Source: CAYNNP01 sp964398215
Lineage (GTDB): Bacteria > Planctomycetota > Planctomycetia > Pirellulales > Pirellulaceae
Assembly: GCA_964398215.1 (NCBI GenBank)
Contig: CAYNNP010000098.1
Coordinates: forward strand, 1-22,252
DNA length: 22,252 nucleotides
Direction of reading: 5' to 3'
Under the pieces are notes generated by a model, which saw only the letters and a program-made list of their open reading frames with translations, did not search any database and was not told the DNA's origin. The position numbers were made by a program, and so were the translations under genes. This document shows, piece by piece, positions 8,657 through 16,395 of the stretch; position 1 is the first letter of the stretch; each line of letters begins with the position of its first letter.

Positions 8657-8991
8657 TTATCGGCAGGTGGTTTGAGTGTTTAAATGGAACACAATGGTAG
8701 GAAAGAAAGACAGAATTTGGCTAGTGCATAAATGCACCAGAACACTGAGGACGCGGCTTGGCGTCGGTGTCTGTTTTTCGCGACTTGTGATCAAATCAGC
8801 GTCAGACATCATTAAATAGCCTTGCTGGGGCTCGCTCCGCCAAATCCAATGCGTAGACACTTTACTTCAGGAGGCGAATCAAGCTAGTGATGGAAATTTC
8901 AAATGCATAACAACGCTTGATTTGAAGCAAAATCAAACGCAATCGAACATCTTTGATGACTTTCGCTGCAGCGGTTTGGCAACCACTGCTT
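8657..8991. other. Intergenic region without a convincing gene
   Basis: About 335 bp between the thioredoxin gene start and the DUF5989 stop, both on the minus strand. A 67-codon open frame (8657-8860, minus) has no recognisable domain, no ribosome site and atypical composition, and is not called. The region holds a 14-bp palindrome at 8724-8737 (GTGCAT-aa-ATGCAC), 67 bp upstream of the thioredoxin start, that could be an operator; an AT-rich dyad at 8917-8936 (TTGATTT/AAATCAA); and the hairpin at 8968-8989. Confidence 0.5.
8968..8989 (-). terminator. Hairpin immediately after the DUF5989 gene
   Basis: GCAGCGGTT (8968-8976) pairs with AACCACTGC (8981-8989), a 9-bp stem with one non-Watson-Crick position and a 4-base loop. 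It begins two bases past the DUF5989 stop codon and is followed about 30 bases further by a second AT-rich dyad. There is no T run right after the stem on the minus strand, so it may protect the mRNA 3' end rather than terminate by itself. Confidence 0.4.
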
Positions 8992-9207
8992 CTAAAAGAA
9001 GGTGTAGATAAACGGCGCTACCGGGGATGCGGCTAAGAACGCAAGGGCGGTCAGCAACACCATGATTACTAAAATCGGAGTTAGCCACCACTTCTTGTTG
9101 TGCACTAAGAACTCAACAAACTCTTTGATCAAACCGGGATCGGATTGCTGAGACAGTTCAGCAAAATCCTGGTCAGCCTTTTCACTTGGTTCGGATTCGT
9201 CCGTCAT
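8992..9207 (-). CDS. DUF5989 family small membrane protein (SxtK-like)
   Basis: A 71-residue protein with an acidic, disordered N-terminus (1-30), an amphipathic stretch EFVEFLVHNKKWWLTP (about 30-45) and one transmembrane segment (about 45-64) ending in SPVAPFIYTFF. The KKWWL-P entry to the membrane and the APFIYT-F end are what I recognise as DUF5989, the family matching SxtK of the saxitoxin cluster. Its function is unknown. Start is ATG at 9207, 12 bp after the stop of the SxtJ-like gene, so it is the third gene of the carbamoyltransferase operon. The N-terminus is longer than the usual ~50 residues of the family. Confidence 0.8.
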   Translation of the reverse strand: MTDESEPSEKADQDFAELSQQSDPGLIKEFVEFLVHNKKWWLTPILVIMVLLTALAFLAASPVAPFIYTFF

Positions 9208-9219
9208 AACGCGGATTGC

Positions 9220-9630
9220 TCAATAGGTCTTGAAATAACGGTCGTCAGATTTTGGTGCGCGGCGCTGGATCCAAAAACTGTCGACGTGTTCTTGTTTCTT
9301 TCGCCGCAATGGATCATAGCCACGGATCTTTAACAAAAATCCAATGGGTGTGATGACTCCAAAGTACACAATTCCTAACAAAACAACAGACACGACCAGC
9401 TGAATTGGATACACACATGCCGAGAATCCTCGGTGAATCGGCCTGCGTGAACCAGGAATTCCGTAAAACACCGCCAGCAACAAGACCGCCAATACGGATC
9501 CAATCGCTGCCGCAATGCCCAGCTTAAAACGCCAATACACGATCAAGCCCAGAATGAATATCAAACTGGCAAGCGAGAGGCCGAACCATCGTAGTTGGCT
9601 GTCGGAAACTGGTCGGTTGTGTTGAAGCAT
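9220..9630 (-). CDS. SxtJ family membrane protein
   Basis: A 136-residue integral membrane protein with three to four hydrophobic segments (roughly residues 15-33, 37-54 and 70-95) and a cytosolic tail. The tail carries the features I associate with SxtJ: a GYDPLRR turn, a SFWI-R block and the terminal DRYFKTY. No biochemical role is established; homologues sit beside SxtI-type carbamoyltransferases, which suggests they form or recruit a membrane complex. The frame also allows a TTG start at 9633, one codon upstream; the ATG at 9630 is preferred, with AGGAAAG about 15 bases upstream. The gene follows the carbamoyltransferase by about 22 bp and precedes DUF5989 by 12 bp. Confidence 0.8.
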   Translation of the reverse strand: MLQHNRPVSDSQLRWFGLSLASLIFILGLIVYWRFKLGIAAAIGSVLAVLLLAVFYGIPGSRRPIHRGFSACVYPIQLVVSVVLLGIVYFGVITPIGFLLKIRGYDPLRRKKQEHVDSFWIQRRAPKSDDRYFKTY

Positions 9631-9654
9631 CAAGTTAGGTTCGCTTTCCTACTA

Positions 9655-11481
9655 TCAATCGAGTTCGAACTGCGCTAAATGTTTGTCCGCATGGTTTGCG
9701 TTCCCACTGGGCTGTTGTTCTTTGATCAGAACGAAATCTTCGATCACTAGCACATCCATATTGGTCGCCATGAAACAACGGTAGGCGTCTTCGGGCGTAC
9801 AAACAATCGGCTCTCCACGAACGTTGAAGCTGGTGTTGATCAATAGCGGACAACCAGTCTGCTGCTGAAAGGATTCCAACAAGTCGAAGTACCGTGCATG
9901 ATGATCTTGGTCAACGGTCTGGACTCGCGCGGAGTAATCCACGTGTGTGATCGCGGGTATATCGCTACGCACCTGTCGAACACGCTGCAATCCATCGGCG
10001 TTTTCTTGAGTTGGTTTGCGCCGATCTTTTGCGACGTCGAACACCAACAACATGTAAGGGCTGATCGAGTTCGCAGGCATCTCAAAAACTTTGTCAGCTT
10101 GGTCAGCTAGAACCGACGGAGCAAAGGGACGAAAGGACTCACGGAACTTGATTTTTAAGTTCATCTTGGTTTGCATCTCAGCGCTGCGCGGGTCGCCCAG
10201 GATGCTGCGACTGCCCAGTGCTCTTGGCCCGAACTCCATTCGCCCTTGCATCCAGCCAACCACCTTGCCATCTGCCAGATGCTTAGCGACGACCGTCGTC
10301 AAATCATCGTTTGAGAATCGAGTGTAGATTGCATCCGCTTGTTCCAGTGCCGTCTCGATTTCGCTGGATTGAAAGTTGGGTCCTAGCAAAGTTCCCTGCT
10401 GGGCATCGGGCGCGATCAGTTCGCGATCCTTTTTAAGGAGTTGGTGCCAAATGAAAACCGCGACCCCAAGTGCGCCGCCAGCATCGCCAGCAGCGGGCTG
10501 AATCCAGATATTGTCGAATGGTCCTTCACGTAAAAGCTTGCCATTGGAAACACAATTCAGCGCAACACCGCCAGCCATGACCAGATTGTTTTGGCCAGTG
10601 ATTTCGTGCAAGTGGCTTGCCGATTTCTGAACGACCTCTTCAGTAACTGCTTGCACCGAAGCAGCCAAATCCATATCCAGTTGCTCGATCTTTGACTCTG
10701 GTTGACGTGGGCCGCGTCCAAACAGATCATGAAATCGCGCGGACGTCATCCGCAGCCCATGGCCGTACGAGAAATAGTCCATGTCCAACTGAAACGAACC
10801 ATCATCGCGGATATCGATTAGGTGATCTCGAATCTTGTCTGCGTAAATGGGGTTTCCGTAAGGTGCCAACCCCATCAACTTGTACTCTCCTGAATTGACA
10901 CGAAATCCTGTGAAGTAAGTGAACGCGGAGTACAGCAACCCAAGCGAATGTGGAAATCGCAATTCGTGTGTCAACTTCAGCTCATTGCCCTTGCCGACGC
11001 CCATCGTCGTCGTCGCCCACTCGCCCACGCCGTCCATCGTCAAGATCGCCGCCTGATCAAATGGAGATGGAAAAAAAGCGCTGGCCGCGTGCGATTCATG
11101 GTGTTCGCAAAACACGATTCGCCCATCGTACTGGCCATCCAGACCGCGACGAATCTCACGGCGCAAGTTCAGTTTCTGGCCAGTCCATTGTGGCATCGCT
11201 TTGACAAACGAGCGGAAACCCTTGGGCGCGTAACTCAAATAGGTTTCGAGCAAACGGTCGAACTTCATCAGTGGCTTTTCATAAAAACCCACAAAGTCAA
11301 GTTCTTTCGCCGTCACGCCCGCCTGTGCAAGACAATACTCGATCGCGCGGGCAGGGAACGCCGCATCGTGCTTGATCCGCGTAAACCGCTCTTCCTGAGC
11401 AGCCGCAACGATCTGGCCGTCCACGATAATCGCAGCCGCCGAGTCGTGATAAAAAGCCGATATGCCGAGGATTGCGGTCAT
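9655..11481 (-). CDS. Carbamoyltransferase, NodU/CmcH family (SxtI-like)
   Basis: A full-length 608-residue enzyme. The N-terminal ASKHA/Kae1-like domain has FYHDSAA with His12-Asp13, a metal-binding HHESH (His127, His128, His131) and a GGVALN loop; the C-terminal YrdC-like carbamoyltransferase domain has GPRALGSRSILGDPR and NTSFNVRGEP. The family makes carbamoyl-adenylate from carbamoyl phosphate and ATP and transfers the carbamoyl group to a hydroxyl of an acceptor (nodulation factors, cephamycin, novobiocin, tobramycin, saxitoxin precursors). The acceptor here cannot be read from sequence. ATG at 11481 follows a small dyad (cgatt-ac-aatcg, 11482-11493) over the ribosome site. It is first gene of a three-gene operon and divergent from the SGNH hydrolase across 85 bp. 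Confidence 0.94.
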   Translation of the reverse strand: MTAILGISAFYHDSAAAIIVDGQIVAAAQEERFTRIKHDAAFPARAIEYCLAQAGVTAKELDFVGFYEKPLMKFDRLLETYLSYAPKGFRSFVKAMPQWTGQKLNLRREIRRGLDGQYDGRIVFCEHHESHAASAFFPSPFDQAAILTMDGVGEWATTTMGVGKGNELKLTHELRFPHSLGLLYSAFTYFTGFRVNSGEYKLMGLAPYGNPIYADKIRDHLIDIRDDGSFQLDMDYFSYGHGLRMTSARFHDLFGRGPRQPESKIEQLDMDLAASVQAVTEEVVQKSASHLHEITGQNNLVMAGGVALNCVSNGKLLREGPFDNIWIQPAAGDAGGALGVAVFIWHQLLKKDRELIAPDAQQGTLLGPNFQSSEIETALEQADAIYTRFSNDDLTTVVAKHLADGKVVGWMQGRMEFGPRALGSRSILGDPRSAEMQTKMNLKIKFRESFRPFAPSVLADQADKVFEMPANSISPYMLLVFDVAKDRRKPTQENADGLQRVRQVRSDIPAITHVDYSARVQTVDQDHHARYFDLLESFQQQTGCPLLINTSFNVRGEPIVCTPEDAYRCFMATNMDVLVIEDFVLIKEQQPSGNANHADKHLAQFELD

Positions 11482-11566
11482 CGATTACAATCGTCTCTTT
11501 GCGATTGGCGTGAATGGAAAATGCACGAGGTTTCGCACAGAGCCCTTTTTATTTTGCGAGTAAATT

Positions 11567-12637
11567 TTGCCCCGCGATAAACACGTTAGCAACGAAACAC
11601 CACCAGAGAAACCACCACGACGGATTTCTCTACGCCGAAAGGTTCTGTTTAGTTTAATCACAGTCGTGCTATTTTTCGCAACGGCCGAGATTCTGCTTCG
11701 TTTGGGTGGACTGCAGCTTGACCAGCGGGTCGAGAAAATGCAGTTCACTTTTCCGATCGATGACTACAACAGCAACCAGCCGCAACCGTTCCTAAAACGT
11801 GATCCACAATTGTTTTGGAAGCCCACGCCCAACGTTTTGGATCACAATTCGCAAGGGTTCTACGGCCCCGAATTTTCAATCGAAAAACCTGCTGGCAAGT
11901 TTCGCATTGTTTGCCTGGGAGATTCTTGTACTCATTTTGGCCCCGAGACGTATCCAGATATGTTGCGAGCCATTTTGGAGAAAAAAGCGCCCGGCAAATT
12001 CGAAGTGATCAATGCGGGCGTGATTGGATACACGTCCTTTCAAGGTCGCCGGTTATGGGAAACGAAAGTTTCTGATTGGTCGCCTGATCTAGTCACTGTG
12101 TATTTTGGTTGGAACGACCACTGGTTATCGATTGGACTTGAGGACAAGGAACAAATCGCCAGCGAACCATCGATCGCAATGAGATGGCTGGGCAGCTCGC
12201 GGGTATTTCAATTTGCGCGCTGGTTGAAATCGGGCACGGGTACACGATCCAGCCGAATGCGCGTCGAGCTACCCGACTACAAAGACAACCTGACAACGAT
12301 CCAATCCCAATGCAAATCAAAAGCGGTCAAGACCATTTTTCTGACTGCACCACACGCTTTCAATTTGGGCATCCCGCCGTATCTTCTAACGTCAGGCGAG
12401 ATCGCAAATCCTGATGATCTGATTCCGCTACACAATCAATACAACGCAGCAGTTCGTGAGGTCGCAAAAGCAACCCAATCCACCCTGCTTGATACAGCTC
12501 AAGAAATGGAATCGATGAACAAGCAAGAGCTATTCATCGAAGATCATATTCATCTCTCCGAGTCCGGCCGGGCCTATGTAGCAAACAGGTTGATGGAAAC
12601 TCTAGAACAGCAAGGAATCCTGAAGCAGTCGGAATAG
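11567..12637 (+). CDS. Membrane-anchored SGNH/GDSL hydrolase
   Basis: A 356-residue protein: basic N-terminus (to residue 25), one transmembrane anchor (about 26-44), then an extracytoplasmic SGNH domain. Block I is CLGDSCTHFG with nucleophile Ser120, block II includes Gly151 in NAGVIGY, block III is FGWNDHW (Asn183), and the catalytic Asp/His pair is DHIH (326-329). Such enzymes remove or transfer acyl groups on sugars or lipids. Start is TTG at 11567: an in-frame TAA lies two codons upstream and the next ATG (codon 59) would remove the anchor. It is divergent from the carbamoyltransferase; SGNH proteins are recurrent neighbours of SxtI/SxtJ/DUF5989 genes, so I infer a shared pathway. Confidence 0.87.
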   Translation: MPRDKHVSNETPPEKPPRRISLRRKVLFSLITVVLFFATAEILLRLGGLQLDQRVEKMQFTFPIDDYNSNQPQPFLKRDPQLFWKPTPNVLDHNSQGFYGPEFSIEKPAGKFRIVCLGDSCTHFGPETYPDMLRAILEKKAPGKFEVINAGVIGYTSFQGRRLWETKVSDWSPDLVTVYFGWNDHWLSIGLEDKEQIASEPSIAMRWLGSSRVFQFARWLKSGTGTRSSRMRVELPDYKDNLTTIQSQCKSKAVKTIFLTAPHAFNLGIPPYLLTSGEIANPDDLIPLHNQYNAAVREVAKATQSTLLDTAQEMESMNKQELFIEDHIHLSESGRAYVANRLMETLEQQGILKQSE

Positions 12638-12658
12638 CCGGATCGGAAAATCCTGTCA

Positions 12659-13645
12659 CTACTTCAGATCGACTGGTTCAGTGACACGCATCAGCATTAG
12701 GTCGCGGCCGGTATCATCTGCGCCCGTTGAATCGCGAATGGCCGTGCCAAAGATCATCCAATGCCCCATCTTGGTCAGAACCTCGGACGACATTTCGATG
12801 GATGTTGGCTCTTGATTAGTTCGCCGGAAATTCGCGTCCAAATCCACCTTTAACTGAACGCCATCGCGAACCAGTGCAGCCGTCCCAGTGAGCGAGAATT
12901 CACAACACCCGCTGGTAGTTTTGGCACTCAATTTTCCGCTCGTGCCTGTGCGAATCTCCATCAAATTCAGGACGAATAAATCCTTAAAACCGATGGCCTT
13001 GAGTTTTGTCTGCAGTTCTTGCTCCAGTGCCATTTTGCTCAGCCCGGACGACTCGGTGAGCCACATGACTTCCACCAACATTCGCGAACTTCGTTCAGAG
13101 CCTTGCTTGTTGGTCGCTTGAATTTCGTTCATGATTGATTCGACTAAAGCAACATCTTCCTTCTTGCCGCGAACAATTATCCCATGCTGTGTGTTTGAAA
13201 CTGAAACCTTTAAATCAGGGACAAGCTTCACGACTTCCTTCAAATCAAAAGACGCAGGTGTGCGCAATACCGTCGTACTAAAGTCTTGATCGCCTGGATC
13301 ATCGATGATTTCAATCAGCTCACGTATAGCGTTTTGTGATTCCTTATTGCCCGCAACAATCAGCCTGTTCAGTTGCGGGTCCTGCGCTATTCGCAGGTTA
13401 TTGTCATCCCCCTGCAACGTCGCACCTATGACCTCAAGAGCCAACTTCGCTTGGATATACTTCAAGTAATACACCTTGAGAGTACTATCCGATTTCGTCT
13501 CGGGCGACTTCGTCTCAGGCGGTTTCGCTACCCGCTCCGGCGAAACGCGAATGCGTTGTTTGGGCGGTGCATCCTGCGCTGACGCAACAAGACAAAACAT
13601 GAGGGAAAAACAGAGTGTGACTAGTGAAAGATTCTTCGTTTTCAT
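12659..13645 (-). CDS. Secretin_N (NolW)-like periplasmic protein
   Basis: A 328-residue protein with a signal peptide cleaved near ASA (21-23), a low-complexity linker with a PPETKSPETKS duplication (42-52), then two secretin N-type (NolW) alpha/beta modules at about 56-116 (ending NRLIVAGNKESQ...IEIID) and 122-178 (ending HGIIVRGKKEDV...MNEIQ). The C-terminal part (185-325) has secretin-core flavour (VEVMWLTES; DGVQLKVDLD; GHWMIFGTAI) but is far shorter than a real secretin gate, so pore formation is doubtful. Its ATG overlaps the anti-sigma stop by one base (TAATG), showing translational coupling. Convergent with the SGNH gene, 21 bp apart. It could be an envelope sensor or structural target of the sigma system. 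Confidence 0.7.
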   Translation of the reverse strand: MKTKNLSLVTLCFSLMFCLVASAQDAPPKQRIRVSPERVAKPPETKSPETKSDSTLKVYYLKYIQAKLALEVIGATLQGDDNNLRIAQDPQLNRLIVAGNKESQNAIRELIEIIDDPGDQDFSTTVLRTPASFDLKEVVKLVPDLKVSVSNTQHGIIVRGKKEDVALVESIMNEIQATNKQGSERSSRMLVEVMWLTESSGLSKMALEQELQTKLKAIGFKDLFVLNLMEIRTGTSGKLSAKTTSGCCEFSLTGTAALVRDGVQLKVDLDANFRRTNQEPTSIEMSSEVLTKMGHWMIFGTAIRDSTGADDTGRDLMLMRVTEPVDLK

Positions 13646-14226
13646 TAGTTGTCCTTAGTGGAGTTTTCCTGAGACGACACAGAATCGTCGTCAGCAGACG
13701 TCGTCGGATAAAGCATCACGAACGTGAATTCGTCATTAACATATTTGGTTGTGGATATATGATTCGACACCGTGAGTTTTCGGATGACTGCAGGCGGCCC
13801 ATCGCTTTCTTGATTTGCTTGGTCATCAATGTCATTGGTTTGCAATTGGTTTGTTTGAACAGTTGAGCCGGGTTTTACCTCGGCAACTTGCTCGGCGCTA
13901 TGCTGGTTCAACTGCCAGGCAACGATACAGCAAATCAGGCCTGCGGCAGTGGCGATCATTGCTGCCCATCGCCAAGTTGCTAGGCCTGCAATCGATTGAG
14001 TTGCTGGCGCGAGGTTGTTTGTTTCAGGTACCCAGTGGAAACTCGCGAATGATTCATCAGCATGCTTTCGCAATGCTTGATCCCATTCTCTGGATACTCG
14101 CAATTGCTCTGAACACTCGGCGCATGCATCGAGATGCTGTTCATAGTGTTCACGCCACGCCTGCGTTCCACCACCGTCGAAATACAGTGGCCATTGGCTG
14201 CAAAGTTCTTTATCGTCATTGCTCAT
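13645..14226 (-). CDS. Zinc-finger anti-sigma factor (transmembrane)
   Basis: A 193-residue single-pass membrane protein. The cytoplasmic N-terminus carries a ZAS-type H-x3-C-x2-C motif (His31, Cys35, Cys38), the usual ECF-sigma-binding anti-sigma signature; a transmembrane segment spans about 84-105; the remaining ~85 residues are periplasmic, hydrophilic and rich in Gln, Asn and Asp, with no recognised domain. It should hold the neighbouring sigma factor inactive at the membrane until an envelope signal arrives. Its ATG overlaps the sigma gene stop by four bases (ATGA) and its own stop overlaps the next start (TAATG), so all three genes are coupled and likely made in fixed proportion. Confidence 0.83.
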   Translation of the reverse strand: MSNDDKELCSQWPLYFDGGGTQAWREHYEQHLDACAECSEQLRVSREWDQALRKHADESFASFHWVPETNNLAPATQSIAGLATWRWAAMIATAAGLICCIVAWQLNQHSAEQVAEVKPGSTVQTNQLQTNDIDDQANQESDGPPAVIRKLTVSNHISTTKYVNDEFTFVMLYPTTSADDDSVSSQENSTKDN

Positions 14227-14735
14227 TCGTATTGTTCTTTCATCTTTGGCTCGAAAAGATCCATTTCGGATTTCAATCGCTTTCTTGCTGCAAACAAATT
14301 CGACCGAACAGATTTTTCAGTGATACCAATTGCCTCTGCGATTTCATTCATTTCCATTTGTTCAATCACTCTCAAGTGCATCACCTGTTTTTGCCGGGCA
14401 GGCAATCGATCCATCGCTTCGCAAAGACGCTCTCCCAATTCGGCTGCTTGAGAATGCAATTCTGGTCCCGCACGCGGGCAGTCTGGCAATTTTGTGTCAT
14501 CGTTGATTTCAACCGTTCGCTGTTGCTCTGATTTTGCAATGTGATTGCTCCACGACCGAACCGCGATTCGAAACAGCCAAGTTGGCAGGGCACTCGGTTC
14601 ACGCAGTGAATGACGTTTTTGCCATCCGCGCGCAAGGGTTTCTTGGGCGAGGTCTTTCGCCAACTCAGGGTTTCCACACAGCCGCACCAGAAATCGGTAC
14701 ACGCGAGGAGTCATTGCTGCAAATTCGTCTTCCAA
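14223..14735 (-). CDS. ECF-subfamily RNA polymerase sigma factor
   Basis: A 170-residue sigma-70-family protein with only regions 2 and 4. Region 2 spans about 5-70 (VYRFLVRLCGNPELAKDLAQ, then the -10 recognition helix ending WLFRIAVRSWSNH). Region 4 spans about 98-155 (LPARQKQVMHLRVIEQM, then helix-turn-helix MNEIAEAIGITEKSVRSNLFAARKRL). It directs RNA polymerase to promoters controlled by the coupled anti-sigma factor. The TTG at 14735 is the earliest usable start; an ATG at 14714 would trim seven residues, and neither has a strong ribosome site. It is divergent from the sulfatase across about 240 bp, where an autoregulated promoter would be expected. Confidence 0.93.
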   Translation of the reverse strand: MEDEFAAMTPRVYRFLVRLCGNPELAKDLAQETLARGWQKRHSLREPSALPTWLFRIAVRSWSNHIAKSEQQRTVEINDDTKLPDCPRAGPELHSQAAELGERLCEAMDRLPARQKQVMHLRVIEQMEMNEIAEAIGITEKSVRSNLFAARKRLKSEMDLFEPKMKEQYE

Positions 14736-14976
14736 ATCTGTGCTTGTTCGTTCGCGATTTTCTAGTTGCTAGTTAATTAAAGACCGCGCCAGCACATCAA
14801 CAGACCGCCTGGCACGAACAGCGCCAAAAGAAATCTGAGAAATCTGTGAAAAGAATGTCCTCCGTGCTCCGCCACCAATCGAAATACGGTGTGCGGCTTC
14901 AATTCACGGCAAAATGTGCTTGGACTACAATCGCTTTTCACCGATCCACAACGATAGAAAACGATGTTGGCGAATC

Positions 14977-16395
14977 ATGCTCCGAATCATTGCTGCCCTC
15001 GCAGTCATTTGCATCTCCACAATCGCTCGATCAGAGCAACCCAACGTGCTGTGGATTTACGTGGACGACATGAGTAATTGGCTTCAGTGCAATGGCGATC
15101 CAATTGCGATTACACCCAATATTGATCGGCTCGCCAACGAAGGTGTTCGGTTTCAAAATGCGTTTGTGCCATCGCCCGTTTGCTCGACGACGCGTTCCGC
15201 AATTATCACTGGTACGATGCAGACGACGCATGGTTTGCATCAACATCGGACGATGATCAAAAAACCGCTGCCCGATAGCTTGCTTACGGTTCCTGAACTG
15301 TTTCGCAAAGCTGGCTATCTGACCTTCAACGAATCCAAGGATGACTACAACTTTTTGCGCAGCCGCGACCAAATGTATTCTGCTGACTTCAAGAGGACGG
15401 GTTTCAAAAGTCACTGCAAGGGCCGCGATTTTTCTTGGCTTGAACAATTGCGAGGCAAAAAGTTCTTTGGCCAAATCCAATTGGCGGGTGGCAAGTTTGG
15501 AGGCGAAACAGGCAACAAGTATCCTGCCGAAAGCCGTTTTGATCCAACTTCGATGATTGTACCGCCGCAGTATCCCGATCACCCGGTGACACGCAATGCC
15601 ATCGCACGTCACTATGAACAGATCGTCGAAACAGACGAACAGGTCGGCGCGATTGTCACAGCGATGAAAGAGCATGGACTGTGGAACAATACAGTTGTGT
15701 TCTTTTTTACAGACCACGGCTCGCCGTTGCCGCGCAGTAAACAATTTCTATACGAAGAAGGGCTGAACGTTCCACTGATCGTACGGTTCCCTGAAAAACA
15801 CAAGCCCGCTGTTGATACAGTTGGCACCCGAGTCGATCTGGTCAACTGCATCGATTTGGCAGCGACCTCGCTTGGGTTAGCGGATATCAGTGTTCCATCG
15901 ACAATGGAATCGCAAGATTTGTTTGCCGATGATTACCAACCGCAACCGTATGTGATCGGAGCACGTGATCGACTTGGGATCGCGGTCGACCGCATTCGAT
16001 CGGTTCGCACCAAACGATTTCGCTACTTACGTAATTTCAAAACCGACCGCGCTTTGTATCAGCCTCAGTACCGTCAAAATTATGCTACTTTCAAAACGTT
16101 CAGAGCGCTGAATCAGTCAGGCAAGTTGACACCGCTGCAAGCGTCGTATCATGACCCGGCGAATCGAGTTGGCGAAGAATTGTACGACGTTGACGCTGAT
16201 CCGCATCAGATCAAGAACCTAGCATTCGATCCGAGCTTTGCTGAAGAACTGAAGCGGCACCGCGAGATTTTAAACCGCTGGATTGAACGAACCGATGACA
16301 AAGGTCAGTATCCCGAAAGCAAGGAATCACTCAAAGCAGTGTACGATCGGGCTAAGGGAAAAGTGTTCGCACCGGAATATGATTTCTTGAAGTAA
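14977..16395 (+). CDS. Secreted type I sulfatase, variant CSTTR motif
   Basis: A 472-residue exported sulfatase of the alkaline-phosphatase superfamily. Residues 1-18 are a signal peptide. Metal ligands begin at Asp30-Asp31 (YVDDM), the formylglycine motif is C69-S-T-T-R73, and Asp246-His247 (TDHG) supplies further ligands; the C-terminal ELYDVDADPHQIKNLA is typical of planctomycete and heparan N-sulfatase-like enzymes. It should remove sulfate from a glycan, substrate undetermined. Position +2 of the motif is Thr where Pro or Ala is usual, which may affect formylglycine formation. The open frame extends to 14914, but ATG 14977 starts the signal peptide. It converges on the lipoprotein gene with only 7 bp between stops. 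Confidence 0.9.
   Translation: MLRIIAALAVICISTIARSEQPNVLWIYVDDMSNWLQCNGDPIAITPNIDRLANEGVRFQNAFVPSPVCSTTRSAIITGTMQTTHGLHQHRTMIKKPLPDSLLTVPELFRKAGYLTFNESKDDYNFLRSRDQMYSADFKRTGFKSHCKGRDFSWLEQLRGKKFFGQIQLAGGKFGGETGNKYPAESRFDPTSMIVPPQYPDHPVTRNAIARHYEQIVETDEQVGAIVTAMKEHGLWNNTVVFFFTDHGSPLPRSKQFLYEEGLNVPLIVRFPEKHKPAVDTVGTRVDLVNCIDLAATSLGLADISVPSTMESQDLFADDYQPQPYVIGARDRLGIAVDRIRSVRTKRFRYLRNFKTDRALYQPQYRQNYATFKTFRALNQSGKLTPLQASYHDPANRVGEELYDVDADPHQIKNLAFDPSFAEELKRHREILNRWIERTDDKGQYPESKESLKAVYDRAKGKVFAPEYDFLK

Noticed and set aside
8750..8777. GACGC/GCGTC hairpin followed by a T run on the plus strand
   Set aside because: Looks like an intrinsic terminator, but no plus-strand gene ends nearby and the T run is about 7 bases past the stem.
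8657..8860. 67-codon open frame on the minus strand between the thioredoxin and DUF5989 genes
   Set aside because: No domain, no ribosome site, no signal or membrane pattern; it abuts the thioredoxin start and looks like a chance frame.
10948..11580. 210-codon plus-strand frame
   Set aside because: It lies almost wholly antisense to the carbamoyltransferase, whose catalytic motifs are intact; its translation is Arg/His-rich and shows no domain.
8992..12637. Possible saxitoxin-type toxin cluster
   Set aside because: Only sxtI/J/K-like genes are present; there is no polyketide synthase, amidinotransferase or tailoring oxygenase nearby, so a toxin pathway is not supported.
12659..13645. Complete type II/IV secretion secretin (GspD/PilQ)
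   Set aside because: At 328 residues it lacks room for the full beta-barrel gate, and no other secretion genes are adjacent.
13815..14531. 238-codon plus-strand frame across the sigma/anti-sigma genes
   Set aside because: Opposite strand of two clearly coding, overlapping genes; composition typical of a reverse-strand shadow.
15031..15744. 237-codon minus-strand frame inside the sulfatase gene
   Set aside because: Antisense to the sulfatase catalytic region; no start signal and no known family.
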